Assembly (NCBI GenBank): GCA_022795445.1
Contig: JAAWGR010000004.1
Coordinates: 1 to 64,000, forward strand
Length of the DNA: 64,000 nt
Direction of reading: 5' to 3'
Source: Oscillibacter sp.
GTDB taxonomy: Bacteria > Bacillota > Clostridia > Oscillospirales > Oscillospiraceae
Shown: in pieces, positions 9,493-18,229 of the stretch
Numbering within the stretch: the stretch's first letter is position 1
How the letters are laid out: every line of letters starts with the position of its first letter
Translations under genes and position numbers: made by a program
Notes under the pieces: model-generated
Told to the model about the DNA's origin: nothing
The model's input: only the letters and a program-made list of their open reading frames with translations
Databases searched by the model: none

Positions 9493-9521
9493 AAGAACCG
9501 CCTCTAAAAGAGGCGGTTCTT
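9493..9521. terminator. Intrinsic terminator hairpin between RM operon and PBP gene
   Basis: AAGAACCGCCTC-TAAAA-GAGGCGGTTCTT, perfect 12 bp stem. Confidence 0.8.
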
Positions 9522-9538
9522 CCTTGTTTGATGGGTGG

Positions 9539-12241
9539 CTATCCACCGTTGTTCCACATCCCCTCCCACCAGTCTCCGGAGGTGGGGTCCTGAGGCGTCT
9601 CCGGCTCCGCGGGGGCCGGAGGGTCTACCGTCGGCAATGATGGCGGATCTGGCTCCGGTGTCACGATTGGCGGGGTCGTCGTCCCTGGATCTGGTGTACT
9701 GGGAGTCGTCGGTGTTGTGGGAGTTGTAGGTGTGGTCGGCGTTGTGGGCTGGGTCGGGTCCGCTAGGGGATTGTCTGGGTTGTTGGGATCGAACTCCGGC
9801 AAATCCGGATCATTCTCCGGGTCCACTATGCCTGTGCCTGTATGGGCAGGACAGCCTTCCTCCGCTTTGGGAATATTTCGGAGCAGATAAGCATCGTCCG
9901 ACGCCGCAATACCGTAGTCCGGACGGTCATAGTCCAAATATGCCCGCTCAACCACCGATTCCTCCGGACAGTCTTCCGTTGCCAAGCAATGGCCGTCCAC
10001 GCAGTAACGCACAACCGTGTGGAGGCTGCACGATTCTGATGGGGCAGAGCCTGCCGCCGCCAAGTAGGACACCACACGGCTCCCGCGGGGATCGGCGCTG
10101 CACGCGGCAGTGGCTTTCAGACCGCTGTCCTTGCAGACGGTGATCGTCTCCAAGCCCGTGGCAGGCCTCTCAAACTCTTTGTTGGGAAGATCCGCATGAA
10201 TCTGCTCCATGACCTTCTTCCACATCGTAATGGCTGGGTTTGTGTAACCGGCGCTGATCTTGGCATTGAACTTATAGCCTGTCCACACTGCGGCCACATA
10301 ATAAGGCGTGAAGCCCGCAAAATAACGGTCGTAATTGTCGTTCGTGGTGCCAGTCTTGCCCGCGACGTTCATGCCGCTGATGCGGGCGGCGGTACCGGTG
10401 CCGTTTTCTACCGCGTTTTGCAGCATATTCGTCATCAGGTACGCAGTGCTTTCCTTCATGGCAATGTGGCTCTCGCTCTCGTTGTCCAGGACCACTTCCT
10501 CTGTGCCGGTGGCGGTCGTCCGGGTTACACGCACGTACGTCCGGGGAGAATTGTATATGCCGTGGTTCACGAAAGTCGCATACGCCGCTGCCATCTCCAT
10601 CGTATTCAGGCCCCGAGTCAGGCCGCCCATACCCAGGGATGCAAGGGACATATCCTCAGGTTCCAAGTGCAGGCCCAGATTTTCTGTCGCGAAGGCGTAG
10701 GCCGCTTCAATGCCAACCGATTGCAGCGACTGGACAGCGATGGTATTGATCGACCGCTGGAGGCCCTCCCGAACGGAAGTAAAGCCAGTGAAGGTATTCG
10801 GTGAGTTTTTCGGCCAGGGGCTGTTGTTCAACAGCTGCACTGGGTAGTTATCAAAAGCGGTGCCTGGGGTGATTGTCCCAGCGTCCAGGGCCGGGGCGTA
10901 GGCCGTCAGGGGTTTCATGGAGGAGCCCACCTGACGCCGGTCCATGGCGTAGCTCATGATGAGGTTGCCGCTTTTCTCGCCGATGTCTCCCACCGTTGCC
11001 ACAACATTGCCGGTGGATGGTTCAACAATCGTAATACCGGAACGGATTTGCTGTCCGTCACGGCTGACGAGGTCCAGGTTACTGCGGTCTTCGTAGACAG
11101 ATTCTGCAATTGCTTGTATGTGGGGGTCCAGCGTTGTATAAATGTGATAGCCGCTGTTATAGAGCCGCAGGCGCGCCTCCTCAATCTCAATACCATATTC
11201 GCTGGCCAGGTCGGCAGACACATCCCGGATCACCTGATCAACAAACCAGGAGTTGATCTCTATGCCGCCAGTGGCCTCCTCTACGATTTGGTCGGCAGAG
11301 GTAGAGCCATCGGAAAATTGCAGAACCTCTGCTTTTGCAGCCTCCGCCTGCGCCTGGGTGATATAGGGAAGGCCAGTCTCTGGGTTGATGATCTCCGCCA
11401 TCTTGTCCAGAACCCAGCCCTGGCGGGTCTTATTGGCCTCCCGTGGGGTCGTGGTGGTGCCGTCCTCCCGGGTAATGGTAATGTTGTACATGGGGCCATA
11501 CATGGAAGGGTTGTTCGTAATGGCAATGAGGCTGGCACACTCTGCCAGGTCCAGTTCGGAAACATCCTTGCCGAAATAAAATTGGGCTGCGGTCTGGACA
11601 CCGTAGCAGCCTTTCCCCAGGTAAATGAAATTGAGGTAAAGCTCCAAGATATCCTCTTTACTATAATTTTTCTCGAACTCCAGCGCCCGGAAAATCTCCC
11701 GGATTTTCCGGTTGATATAGGGCTTGTTGTCCCGGGTCATATTTTTCAGCACCTGCTGGGTGATGGTAGAGCCGCCGTAGCTGCCGTCACCCATCGCCAG
11801 CTCCTTCACAGCGCCCAGCGTCCGTATCCAGTCAACGCCCTCATGCTGGAAGAAACGTTGATCCTCAATCGCAACAGCCGCCTGCCACAAGTAATCGGGA
11901 ATTTGGTCGAAGTCCACCAGGATGCGGTTTTCGGTGCCATGGACGCTCTGGAACTCCACCCACTCACCGGTCTCTTTATCCTGGTAATAAATAAAGGAAC
12001 TGAGGTTCATGGTGTAGTCCTCGGCGCGGACTTGCAGGGACGGCGTGAGAGATGTATTCACATATTTCAAGAAGAAATATCCCATAATGGCAGCCGTGCA
12101 GACACCGATCAGGAGCAGGGTCCATATGGTGAGGAAAAGTCCGCTAAAGATGCGGCCCATCATACGCAGCGGGGAGCTTTTCCGGCGTTTTTTATGGCGT
12201 TCAGGCTTTCCCGACGGCGGAGTCTTTCTTTCACGATCCAA
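9539..12241 (-). CDS. Class A penicillin-binding protein (PBP1A family)
   Basis: TM anchor; 'AIEDQRFFQHEGVDW', 'GGSTITQQVLKN' transglycosylase motifs; 'RQVGSSMKPLTAYAPAL', 'AGKTGTTNDNYDRYFAGFTPYYVAAVWTGY'. Confidence 0.95.
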   Translation of the reverse strand: MDRERKTPPSGKPERHKKRRKSSPLRMMGRIFSGLFLTIWTLLLIGVCTAAIMGYFFLKYVNTSLTPSLQVRAEDYTMNLSSFIYYQDKETGEWVEFQSVHGTENRILVDFDQIPDYLWQAAVAIEDQRFFQHEGVDWIRTLGAVKELAMGDGSYGGSTITQQVLKNMTRDNKPYINRKIREIFRALEFEKNYSKEDILELYLNFIYLGKGCYGVQTAAQFYFGKDVSELDLAECASLIAITNNPSMYGPMYNITITREDGTTTTPREANKTRQGWVLDKMAEIINPETGLPYITQAQAEAAKAEVLQFSDGSTSADQIVEEATGGIEINSWFVDQVIRDVSADLASEYGIEIEEARLRLYNSGYHIYTTLDPHIQAIAESVYEDRSNLDLVSRDGQQIRSGITIVEPSTGNVVATVGDIGEKSGNLIMSYAMDRRQVGSSMKPLTAYAPALDAGTITPGTAFDNYPVQLLNNSPWPKNSPNTFTGFTSVREGLQRSINTIAVQSLQSVGIEAAYAFATENLGLHLEPEDMSLASLGMGGLTRGLNTMEMAAAYATFVNHGIYNSPRTYVRVTRTTATGTEEVVLDNESESHIAMKESTAYLMTNMLQNAVENGTGTAARISGMNVAGKTGTTNDNYDRYFAGFTPYYVAAVWTGYKFNAKISAGYTNPAITMWKKVMEQIHADLPNKEFERPATGLETITVCKDSGLKATAACSADPRGSRVVSYLAAAGSAPSESCSLHTVVRYCVDGHCLATEDCPEESVVERAYLDYDRPDYGIAASDDAYLLRNIPKAEEGCPAHTGTGIVDPENDPDLPEFDPNNPDNPLADPTQPTTPTTPTTPTTPTTPSTPDPGTTTPPIVTPEPDPPSLPTVDPPAPAEPETPQDPTSGDWWEGMWNNGG

Positions 12242-12570
12242 AATTTAGCGCCTCCTTACGGTTTGGATTTGACTTTATCTGATGGAATATCAAGCATAAA
12301 GTCATTAGGCGATAGAAATATATTCTATTATAGCACCGCCTGTCAACATTGAAAATGTTGGTTTTTGTCGAAAAAAAGTACAGGAAATGCATGGATTTTC
12401 GAATTTTGGACAAACTAGCCCTAACCAAGAAGAACAAGATTTTATCTTTTTCATAAATTATGCTCTTGCAATCGCCTTCCGTTTCGTGTACAATAACACC
12501 AAAGCAACAAAGAGAGCGGCAAAAAGCCGCAGCTGACGCCGCAAGAGTACGGCAGTAAGGAGAACCAGCC

Positions 12571-12849
12571 ATGAGCGAGGAATACGGCCCAACCTTCTTG
12601 ACGGTCACAGATGACGACGGGAACGAGGTTGTTTTGGAATTTGTGGATGCGTTGGAGCATAACAGTCAAATGTACCAAGCCTTTTTCCCGGCGGAAACCG
12701 AGGGGGAAGAAGAAAATCCAGACAGCGGTCTTGTTATATTAAAAGTAATCCATGAGGATGGAGAAGATTTGCTGTCAACGCTGGATTCGGATGAAGAACT
12801 GGAAACCGTGTACAATTTATTTATGGAATCCCTTTTTGACGAGGAATAA
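12571..12849 (+). CDS. DUF1292 family protein
   Basis: Acidic 92 aa protein 'TVTDDDGNEVVLEFVDALEHNSQMYQAFFPAE...'. Confidence 0.75.
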   Translation: MSEEYGPTFLTVTDDDGNEVVLEFVDALEHNSQMYQAFFPAETEGEEENPDSGLVILKVIHEDGEDLLSTLDSDEELETVYNLFMESLFDEE

Positions 12850-12895
12850 ATGCCCGCCGGAAACTGGATAAATTTCATTTGTTTTTTCAATGACA

Positions 12896-13091
12896 CGCCC
12901 TGCGGGGTTCGTGATAGATCTTTTTTTAACCCACATTTCGTTATAAGGGATGCCAGATCAATGCGTGGTTCGCAGGCCTCCCGGCTGCCGTTCGCGGCTG
13001 GAAGTTGGAAGCGATAAAGCGCGTTGGAGGCAACCCACCTGTCCTATGAAGGTGCAGGTTATAACGAGGTCTACACGGCTCAGGCGGGGCG
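12896..13091 (+). ncRNA. ssrS: Structured RNA, probable 6S RNA (SsrS)
   Basis: Terminal stem CGCCCTG/CGGGGCG plus GTG(A)TAGATC/GGTCTACAC; inner CGTTATA/TATAACG; apical arm CAATGCG/CGCGTTG with a GCCG-TTCG-CGGC hairpin; about 196 nt rod-like fold; T-rich tract after. Confidence 0.6.
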
Positions 13092-13296
13092 CGTTTTGTC
13101 TTTTTCAGAATATTTTCAGCTGCGGCATCTATACTTTGCCGCAGACATTTTTTCATTTCGTCACCAATTTTCCCGCAAAAAACAAAAACCATCTCATTTT
13201 CCACTTGCACATTTGCCCACTATCCGCTATAATAGGCAAGTGCGTAAAATCAAACGAGATTTGTATTTGAATATTTGAGAGGACTGAAACAACAAC

Positions 13297-14964
13297 ATGA
13301 GCGCATCAAGAGAAAAGCAAAACCGTCAGGCCCAGACCGGACAGGCCGGCCCCAAAACCGCCCGCGAGATACAACAGCGTCAGGAAGAAAAACGCAGTAA
13401 CTTCCTCTATGGCCTCATCGCCGCCGCTTTTTTGGTGGTCGTTATTCTCTCCGTCATCTGGCGCAGTAACGTGATCCCCAAGATGGCCCCCGCCGCTACT
13501 ATCGACGGAGAAAATTATAGCGTCGGTGAAGTCTCCTACTACTATCAGAGCGTTTACCGGAATTTCGTCAATAATTACTCCTACTTCCTCAGCTACGTCG
13601 GCCTTGATACCAGCCTCCCGCTGAAGAGCCAGGAGATTACCGAAAGCGCCGCCTCCATGCTGGGCATTGATACCAGCAGCGGAGACGAAGCCCCCGCCGA
13701 AGACGACGCTGATGATACTTCCGCTCCCGCTGAAGGTGAAACTTCTGCGGACGGCGAGGAAGAAAATGTGGACGCGGGAATTGGTATGACTTGGTTTGAC
13801 TATTTCATAGATCAAGCGCTGAACAACATGGCTACCATCCAGGCCGGCCTGAAGGCTGCCGAGGCCGAAGGCTACACTTTCTCCGACAGCATCCAGGTCC
13901 AGTACGAGGAAGCCATGGAGGCCCTTCGCACTACCGCGGCAGCAAGCGGCCTATCTGTATCCCAGTACCTTACTTCCAGCTATGGAGCCGGCATCACTGA
14001 GAAAATTTATGGCGAACAGCTGCTCCGCTCTCTCCAATACAGCGATTACGCCACCACTTATACCAATAGCCTCACCTATTCCGACACAGAGCTGAGCGCT
14101 CCCTATGAAAGTGATCCCAACAGTTACGACCACGTTTCCTATGAGGTCGTCTCCTTCTCTGGCACAGCGGAAAGCACCGTTGACGAGGAAGGCAATACCA
14201 TTGACCCAACCGAGGAAGAATCCGCTGCCGCTATGAGCGCCGCTCAGGAAAAGGCTGACGCCGTTTTAGCTGGTTTCCAGGAAGGCGAAAGCTTGGAGAC
14301 TCTTGCCGATGAGTATGACGGCACTTACTCTCAGAACGAGAACAGCAACTATTCTGCCGGAGATGTCCTGAGCGAGTGGGTCTTTGACAGCGCCCGCACA
14401 GAAGGCGATGCTGATATCCTGACAAGCGACACAACCTTGTATGTGGTCGTCTTCCATGACCGCTTCCGCGACGAGTATGACACTGTTGATGTTCGCCACA
14501 TTCTTGTCCCCTTGGGTACTGCGACTCTTACGGAGGAAGATGAGGGTTATGCCGCAGAGCAGGAGCAGCTTGCCGCGGATGCCCATGCCAAGGCTGAAGA
14601 GCTGCTGGCACAGTGGCAGTCCGGCGAGGCTACCGAAGATTCCTTCGCTTCCATGGCGCTGACGGAATCTACCGATACTGGTTCCCGCTTCAACGGCGGT
14701 TTGTATACTCGCGTGTACCAAGGCCAGATGGTGGAAACCTTTAACGATTGGTGCTTTGACGCTTCCCGCAAAGCAGGCGACACCGGCGTTGTAGATACCT
14801 CTTATGGCTCCCATGTGATGTACTATGTGGGAACAAACCTTCCCCGCTGGCAGGCGCAGGTTGCAGAAAACTTGGAATATGAGGACTACGATGAGTGGGA
14901 AACCGGCCTTACCGCCAACAGCAATATCGAGCGCCATGACTTCGGCATGAAATTCATCGACTGA
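13297..14964 (+). CDS. Membrane-anchored PPIC-type peptidylprolyl isomerase (PrsA/SurA-like)
   Basis: N-terminal TM; 'VDVRHILVPLGTATLTEEDEG...', 'ALTESTDTGSRFNGGLYTRVYQGQMVETFNDWCFDASRKAGDTGVVDTSYGSHVMYYVG'. Confidence 0.85.
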   Translation: MSASREKQNRQAQTGQAGPKTAREIQQRQEEKRSNFLYGLIAAAFLVVVILSVIWRSNVIPKMAPAATIDGENYSVGEVSYYYQSVYRNFVNNYSYFLSYVGLDTSLPLKSQEITESAASMLGIDTSSGDEAPAEDDADDTSAPAEGETSADGEEENVDAGIGMTWFDYFIDQALNNMATIQAGLKAAEAEGYTFSDSIQVQYEEAMEALRTTAAASGLSVSQYLTSSYGAGITEKIYGEQLLRSLQYSDYATTYTNSLTYSDTELSAPYESDPNSYDHVSYEVVSFSGTAESTVDEEGNTIDPTEEESAAAMSAAQEKADAVLAGFQEGESLETLADEYDGTYSQNENSNYSAGDVLSEWVFDSARTEGDADILTSDTTLYVVVFHDRFRDEYDTVDVRHILVPLGTATLTEEDEGYAAEQEQLAADAHAKAEELLAQWQSGEATEDSFASMALTESTDTGSRFNGGLYTRVYQGQMVETFNDWCFDASRKAGDTGVVDTSYGSHVMYYVGTNLPRWQAQVAENLEYEDYDEWETGLTANSNIERHDFGMKFID

Positions 14965-14980
14965 TTTCCCGCAATCTCCG

Positions 14981-15008
14981 GGGCTGGCTTCTATGCCAGC
15001 CCTTTTTT
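14981..15008 (+). terminator. Intrinsic terminator
   Basis: GGGCTGGC-TTCTAT-GCCAGCCC followed by TTTTTT. Confidence 0.85.
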
Positions 15009-15043
15009 ACTGCCAAATTCTTTAGGAAAGAGGGTTACATATC

Positions 15044-15733
15044 ATGCTTACCGGTACCCTTGTTAACACTGCAACTGTCATTGCCGGTTCCTTGATTGGT
15101 ATGTTTTTGGGCAATATCCTCCCAGAACGCCTCCGGGATACGGTCATGAAGGGTTTAGGGTTGTGTACGTTTTTTATCGGCATCACCGGAATGCTGGGAG
15201 GCGCAAACGCTTTAATCACCATCATTTCCATTGCAATTGGCGCAGTCATCGGCGAACTCTGTAACCTTGATAGACATTTGAACCGTTTTGCAGAACGCCT
15301 GGAAACAAAATTCCAAAAAAAAGGTGGCAATACCTCCCTGGCCGAGGGATTTGTAACGGCATCTTTGGTGTTCTGCGTCGGCGCAATGACCATTGTGGGT
15401 GCGCTGAATGACGGCCTTACTGGAAATCATGAAATATTGTTCACCAAGGCAACCCTGGATTTCGTTTCCTCCATGATCTTCGCTTCCTCCCTGGGAATCG
15501 GCGTCTTATTGGCAGGCATCTCCGTTTTTGTCCTGGAAGGCGGGATCGCGTGTCTTGCAAGCGTTGTGGCTCCGCTCCTTCAACAAAATGAGGCGATTAT
15601 CCCGGAAATGACCGTTGTTGGTTCCGTCCTGATTATGGGATTGGGTCTCAATCTTCTGGGCGTCACAAAACTGAAGATCATGAACTATATCCCTTCCATT
15701 TTCCTACCAATCCTCTTATGTCAGTTTATGTGA
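15044..15733 (+). CDS. DUF554 family membrane protein
   Basis: 'GTLVNTATVIAGSLIGMFLGNILPERLRDTVMKGLGLCTFFIGI'; multiple TM segments. Confidence 0.85.
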   Translation: MLTGTLVNTATVIAGSLIGMFLGNILPERLRDTVMKGLGLCTFFIGITGMLGGANALITIISIAIGAVIGELCNLDRHLNRFAERLETKFQKKGGNTSLAEGFVTASLVFCVGAMTIVGALNDGLTGNHEILFTKATLDFVSSMIFASSLGIGVLLAGISVFVLEGGIACLASVVAPLLQQNEAIIPEMTVVGSVLIMGLGLNLLGVTKLKIMNYIPSIFLPILLCQFM

Positions 15734-15760
15734 CAAAAATGTAGATAAGGAGTTGGTTCC

Positions 15761-17371
15761 GTGGATTCACTAGCCAGCCAGGTCCAGCGCGTCCAGCAGA
15801 AGCTGATTGCTATGCAGCGGTGTTTTCCCATGTTGATCAGTTTGGACCCGCCTGTTTCCCTGCAATGGGTCGTTTCTTTTGAGTCCGCCCATGGGATGAC
15901 TCTTTCAACGGATTACGTCCAGATCATTACCCAAACTGCCGACGGTGGCTTAATGCCCTCCTTTTTGAGCCAGCGCTATTGGCGCAGCCTGCATATCCTC
16001 AACAGCTCTCGCAAAACCATGCACCTCCCCTTTCCCCTTGACGGAAGTTTTACGCAGACGGATGGAGCCTTTGACGCACAAAGCCTGCCAGGACAATGGC
16101 TGCTGATGGGCGGGCCGGATTTGGGCTGGTCCCTGATTACCACAGGTCCCTTCCAGGGCGAGGTTTGGACTCTGGGAGCCTTCGGCGCTACCCGTGCCCC
16201 TGCCTGTACGTTTTCCCAGTGGCTGGAGCTGGTTCTGGATGGAACGCTGGGCGATTATATGCAGTTTTGCCTTACCGGTATGGAAGGGCCTGTTTCCCTC
16301 TGCCAACAGTTTTTCGATCTTCTGCGGCGCGGTCCTGTCTGGACGGAAAATCCGTCGCAGAAATGCGCCCTCTGGCTGGACCGCCACCGTAAACCTCTCC
16401 CAAAGACAGCTGTTGTCGAAAGTGAACCAGTGTTTCACTATGTCGGCCCCAGCCGCGACGGCGGACAATTTGCCTATCAGCAGTTGGCTTCCGCTCTTCG
16501 GCCTCTCCCTGAAGAAAGCAGCCCAGAGCTTGCCGCTCTGCGGGCAGCACAGTCTTCCCGCCTTTGGCGCTGGGGACGACGGAAGGAAGCATGGTTGTCT
16601 TCCCAGGAGCTGCGGAACCAGCTATCTGAAAACCGTGTCCATTGGGAGGACCCAGTGGAAATGCGGCGTTTGGGTGAATTGGCCCGTGCGGTTTTGGCAA
16701 ATGGTCCTGAAGCCGTGCAGGTTTCTCCGGAGGAAGCGCCCCTTCTGGCTCAAGCTGTCCGGCTGACGGAGAAAAAGTATTTCAACCAGCAAGACAGCAG
16801 CATTCGGAATTTATGTTTTTTAGAGGGCCTGACAAATCTGCGGCAGGTGGATTTTCGCCGAAACGATATTGAAGATTTGACGCCCCTGGCAGGTTTGCCG
16901 CAATTTAAGCGGTTAGGCCTTTCCTTCAATTTGATTTCTGACCTCTCCCCGTTAGCAAACTTGGAGCAGCTGTCGGCCCTCTCCCTCTCTGGCAATCGGA
17001 TTACAAGCCTGGAACCGCTCCGCGGCCTGCGGAACCTGCGCGATTTGTCCTTGCGTGGAAATCCCCTGGAAGCTGGAACGCTCGCTTGCCTTCGTAAATG
17101 TAAACACTTGGGTATGCTGGATTTCGTGAATACGGGTCTTCAGGACATAAGCGATTTGGAGTTTTGCCGTGCTTGGAATTTGGATTTATATGGAAATCCG
17201 GACCTTACTGGGTTAGAGATTTTGCCAACAATGAAAAACCTCTCCTGTCTCTATCTTGATACACAGGTTGCCCAGCGGTACGATATTCCGAATATGATGC
17301 CTCGTTTTACGGAGTACGCGGAACTCGGTGGAATTAGCCTCTACATCTGGCCAGAGAAATATTATAATTAG
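15761..17371 (+). CDS. Leucine-rich-repeat protein with SMI1/KNR4 (SUKH)-like N-terminus
   Basis: GTG start after AAGGAG; LRRs 'LTPLAGLPQFKRLGLSFNLISDLSPLANLEQLSALSLSGNRITSLEPLRGLRNLRDLSLRGNPL'; N-term 'LQWVVSFESAHGMTLSTDYVQIITQTADGGLMP'. Confidence 0.7.
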   Translation: MDSLASQVQRVQQKLIAMQRCFPMLISLDPPVSLQWVVSFESAHGMTLSTDYVQIITQTADGGLMPSFLSQRYWRSLHILNSSRKTMHLPFPLDGSFTQTDGAFDAQSLPGQWLLMGGPDLGWSLITTGPFQGEVWTLGAFGATRAPACTFSQWLELVLDGTLGDYMQFCLTGMEGPVSLCQQFFDLLRRGPVWTENPSQKCALWLDRHRKPLPKTAVVESEPVFHYVGPSRDGGQFAYQQLASALRPLPEESSPELAALRAAQSSRLWRWGRRKEAWLSSQELRNQLSENRVHWEDPVEMRRLGELARAVLANGPEAVQVSPEEAPLLAQAVRLTEKKYFNQQDSSIRNLCFLEGLTNLRQVDFRRNDIEDLTPLAGLPQFKRLGLSFNLISDLSPLANLEQLSALSLSGNRITSLEPLRGLRNLRDLSLRGNPLEAGTLACLRKCKHLGMLDFVNTGLQDISDLEFCRAWNLDLYGNPDLTGLEILPTMKNLSCLYLDTQVAQRYDIPNMMPRFTEYAELGGISLYIWPEKYYN

Positions 17372-17379
17372 CACACCCC

Positions 17380-17438
17380 CCCCTTTTTCTCGAAAAAGGG
17401 GCAAAAAGGACCTACTTTTTCTTATAAGAAAAAGTAGG
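17380..17438. repeat. Two adjacent intergenic palindromes
   Basis: CCCCTTTTT-CTCG-AAAAAGGGG (17380-17401) and perfect 28 bp CCTACTTTTTCTTATAAGAAAAAGTAGG (17411-17438), each followed by GCAAAAAG(G)A. Confidence 0.8.
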
Positions 17439-17463
17439 CAAAAAGAATTTTTATCTAGCTTCA

Positions 17464-18222
17464 CTAGGCAGTGTCTGTGTTATGAAAGACCATGGTTCCA
17501 TCTGGAAGGGTAAAATCCTCCATGGCTGGCTCAGCCTCTTCTAATGTGGGGGCACCCATGCGGTACACAGTTTCTTCTCCTATGAGACGTTCTGCCGCAA
17601 TCAGAAGACCTGTCTCCACACTTACCCAGTAACGCAGCGTACTCCCTTCCTGCTCTGCTGCCTCTACATAGATGCAGTGGATATTCAGAAGCGTGCGGTA
17701 ATCCGCTGTAAGAATCTTCTCCGTTGGAAGCCCTAAAATGTCTTCGTATGTGGGCATAAACTGTTCTGCATCTGCCGAAATGCTCCCTGTTGGCGCAAAG
17801 TATACCCGATCCTCCTCATTATACCAAATGTAAGTGCCCTGCCCATCTGTGATTGTATGCCGCGTCTGGCCATTTGGCAGCGTTCGGTCTGTTCGCGTCC
17901 AATTTCCGCTGACAGTGACACTTGTTTCATAAATACCACTTCCGCCGTCCCAGATCTGCTCTACAGTTACGGTCCGGCGGTAACGCTCCGGTCGGTGCAG
18001 GCTGCTTATTGCGGCCTGCACCGTTTCTGGTGTGATCTCTACTACCATCAACATATTATCTGCAGGGGGGTTGTTTGATGCGGACTCTTCCAACTCTGCC
18101 CCCGGCGGCGGCAAGGTGATGTGGGAACTTCGCCGCAGGCTTCCGCTCAGCATCACCCCCATCACCACAATGCCTAGGATGAAAAACCCCCAAGTCACCC
18201 AGTTCAATTTCTGTTTGTCCAT
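17464..18222 (-). CDS. Hypothetical membrane-anchored protein
   Basis: N-terminal TM 'WGFFILGIVVMGVMLSGSL' then extracytoplasmic beta-rich region; starts 8 bp after wecB-like stop. Confidence 0.5.
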   Translation of the reverse strand: MDKQKLNWVTWGFFILGIVVMGVMLSGSLRRSSHITLPPPGAELEESASNNPPADNMLMVVEITPETVQAAISSLHRPERYRRTVTVEQIWDGGSGIYETSVTVSGNWTRTDRTLPNGQTRHTITDGQGTYIWYNEEDRVYFAPTGSISADAEQFMPTYEDILGLPTEKILTADYRTLLNIHCIYVEAAEQEGSTLRYWVSVETGLLIAAERLIGEETVYRMGAPTLEEAEPAMEDFTLPDGTMVFHNTDTA

Positions 18223-18229
18223 ATACTCC

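Noticed and set aside
11048-12352. 434 aa plus-strand ORF
   Set aside because: Antisense to the class A PBP, whose catalytic motifs are unambiguous.
17378-17445. CRISPR array
   Set aside because: Only two palindromes, no spacers of constant length, no cas genes in the window.
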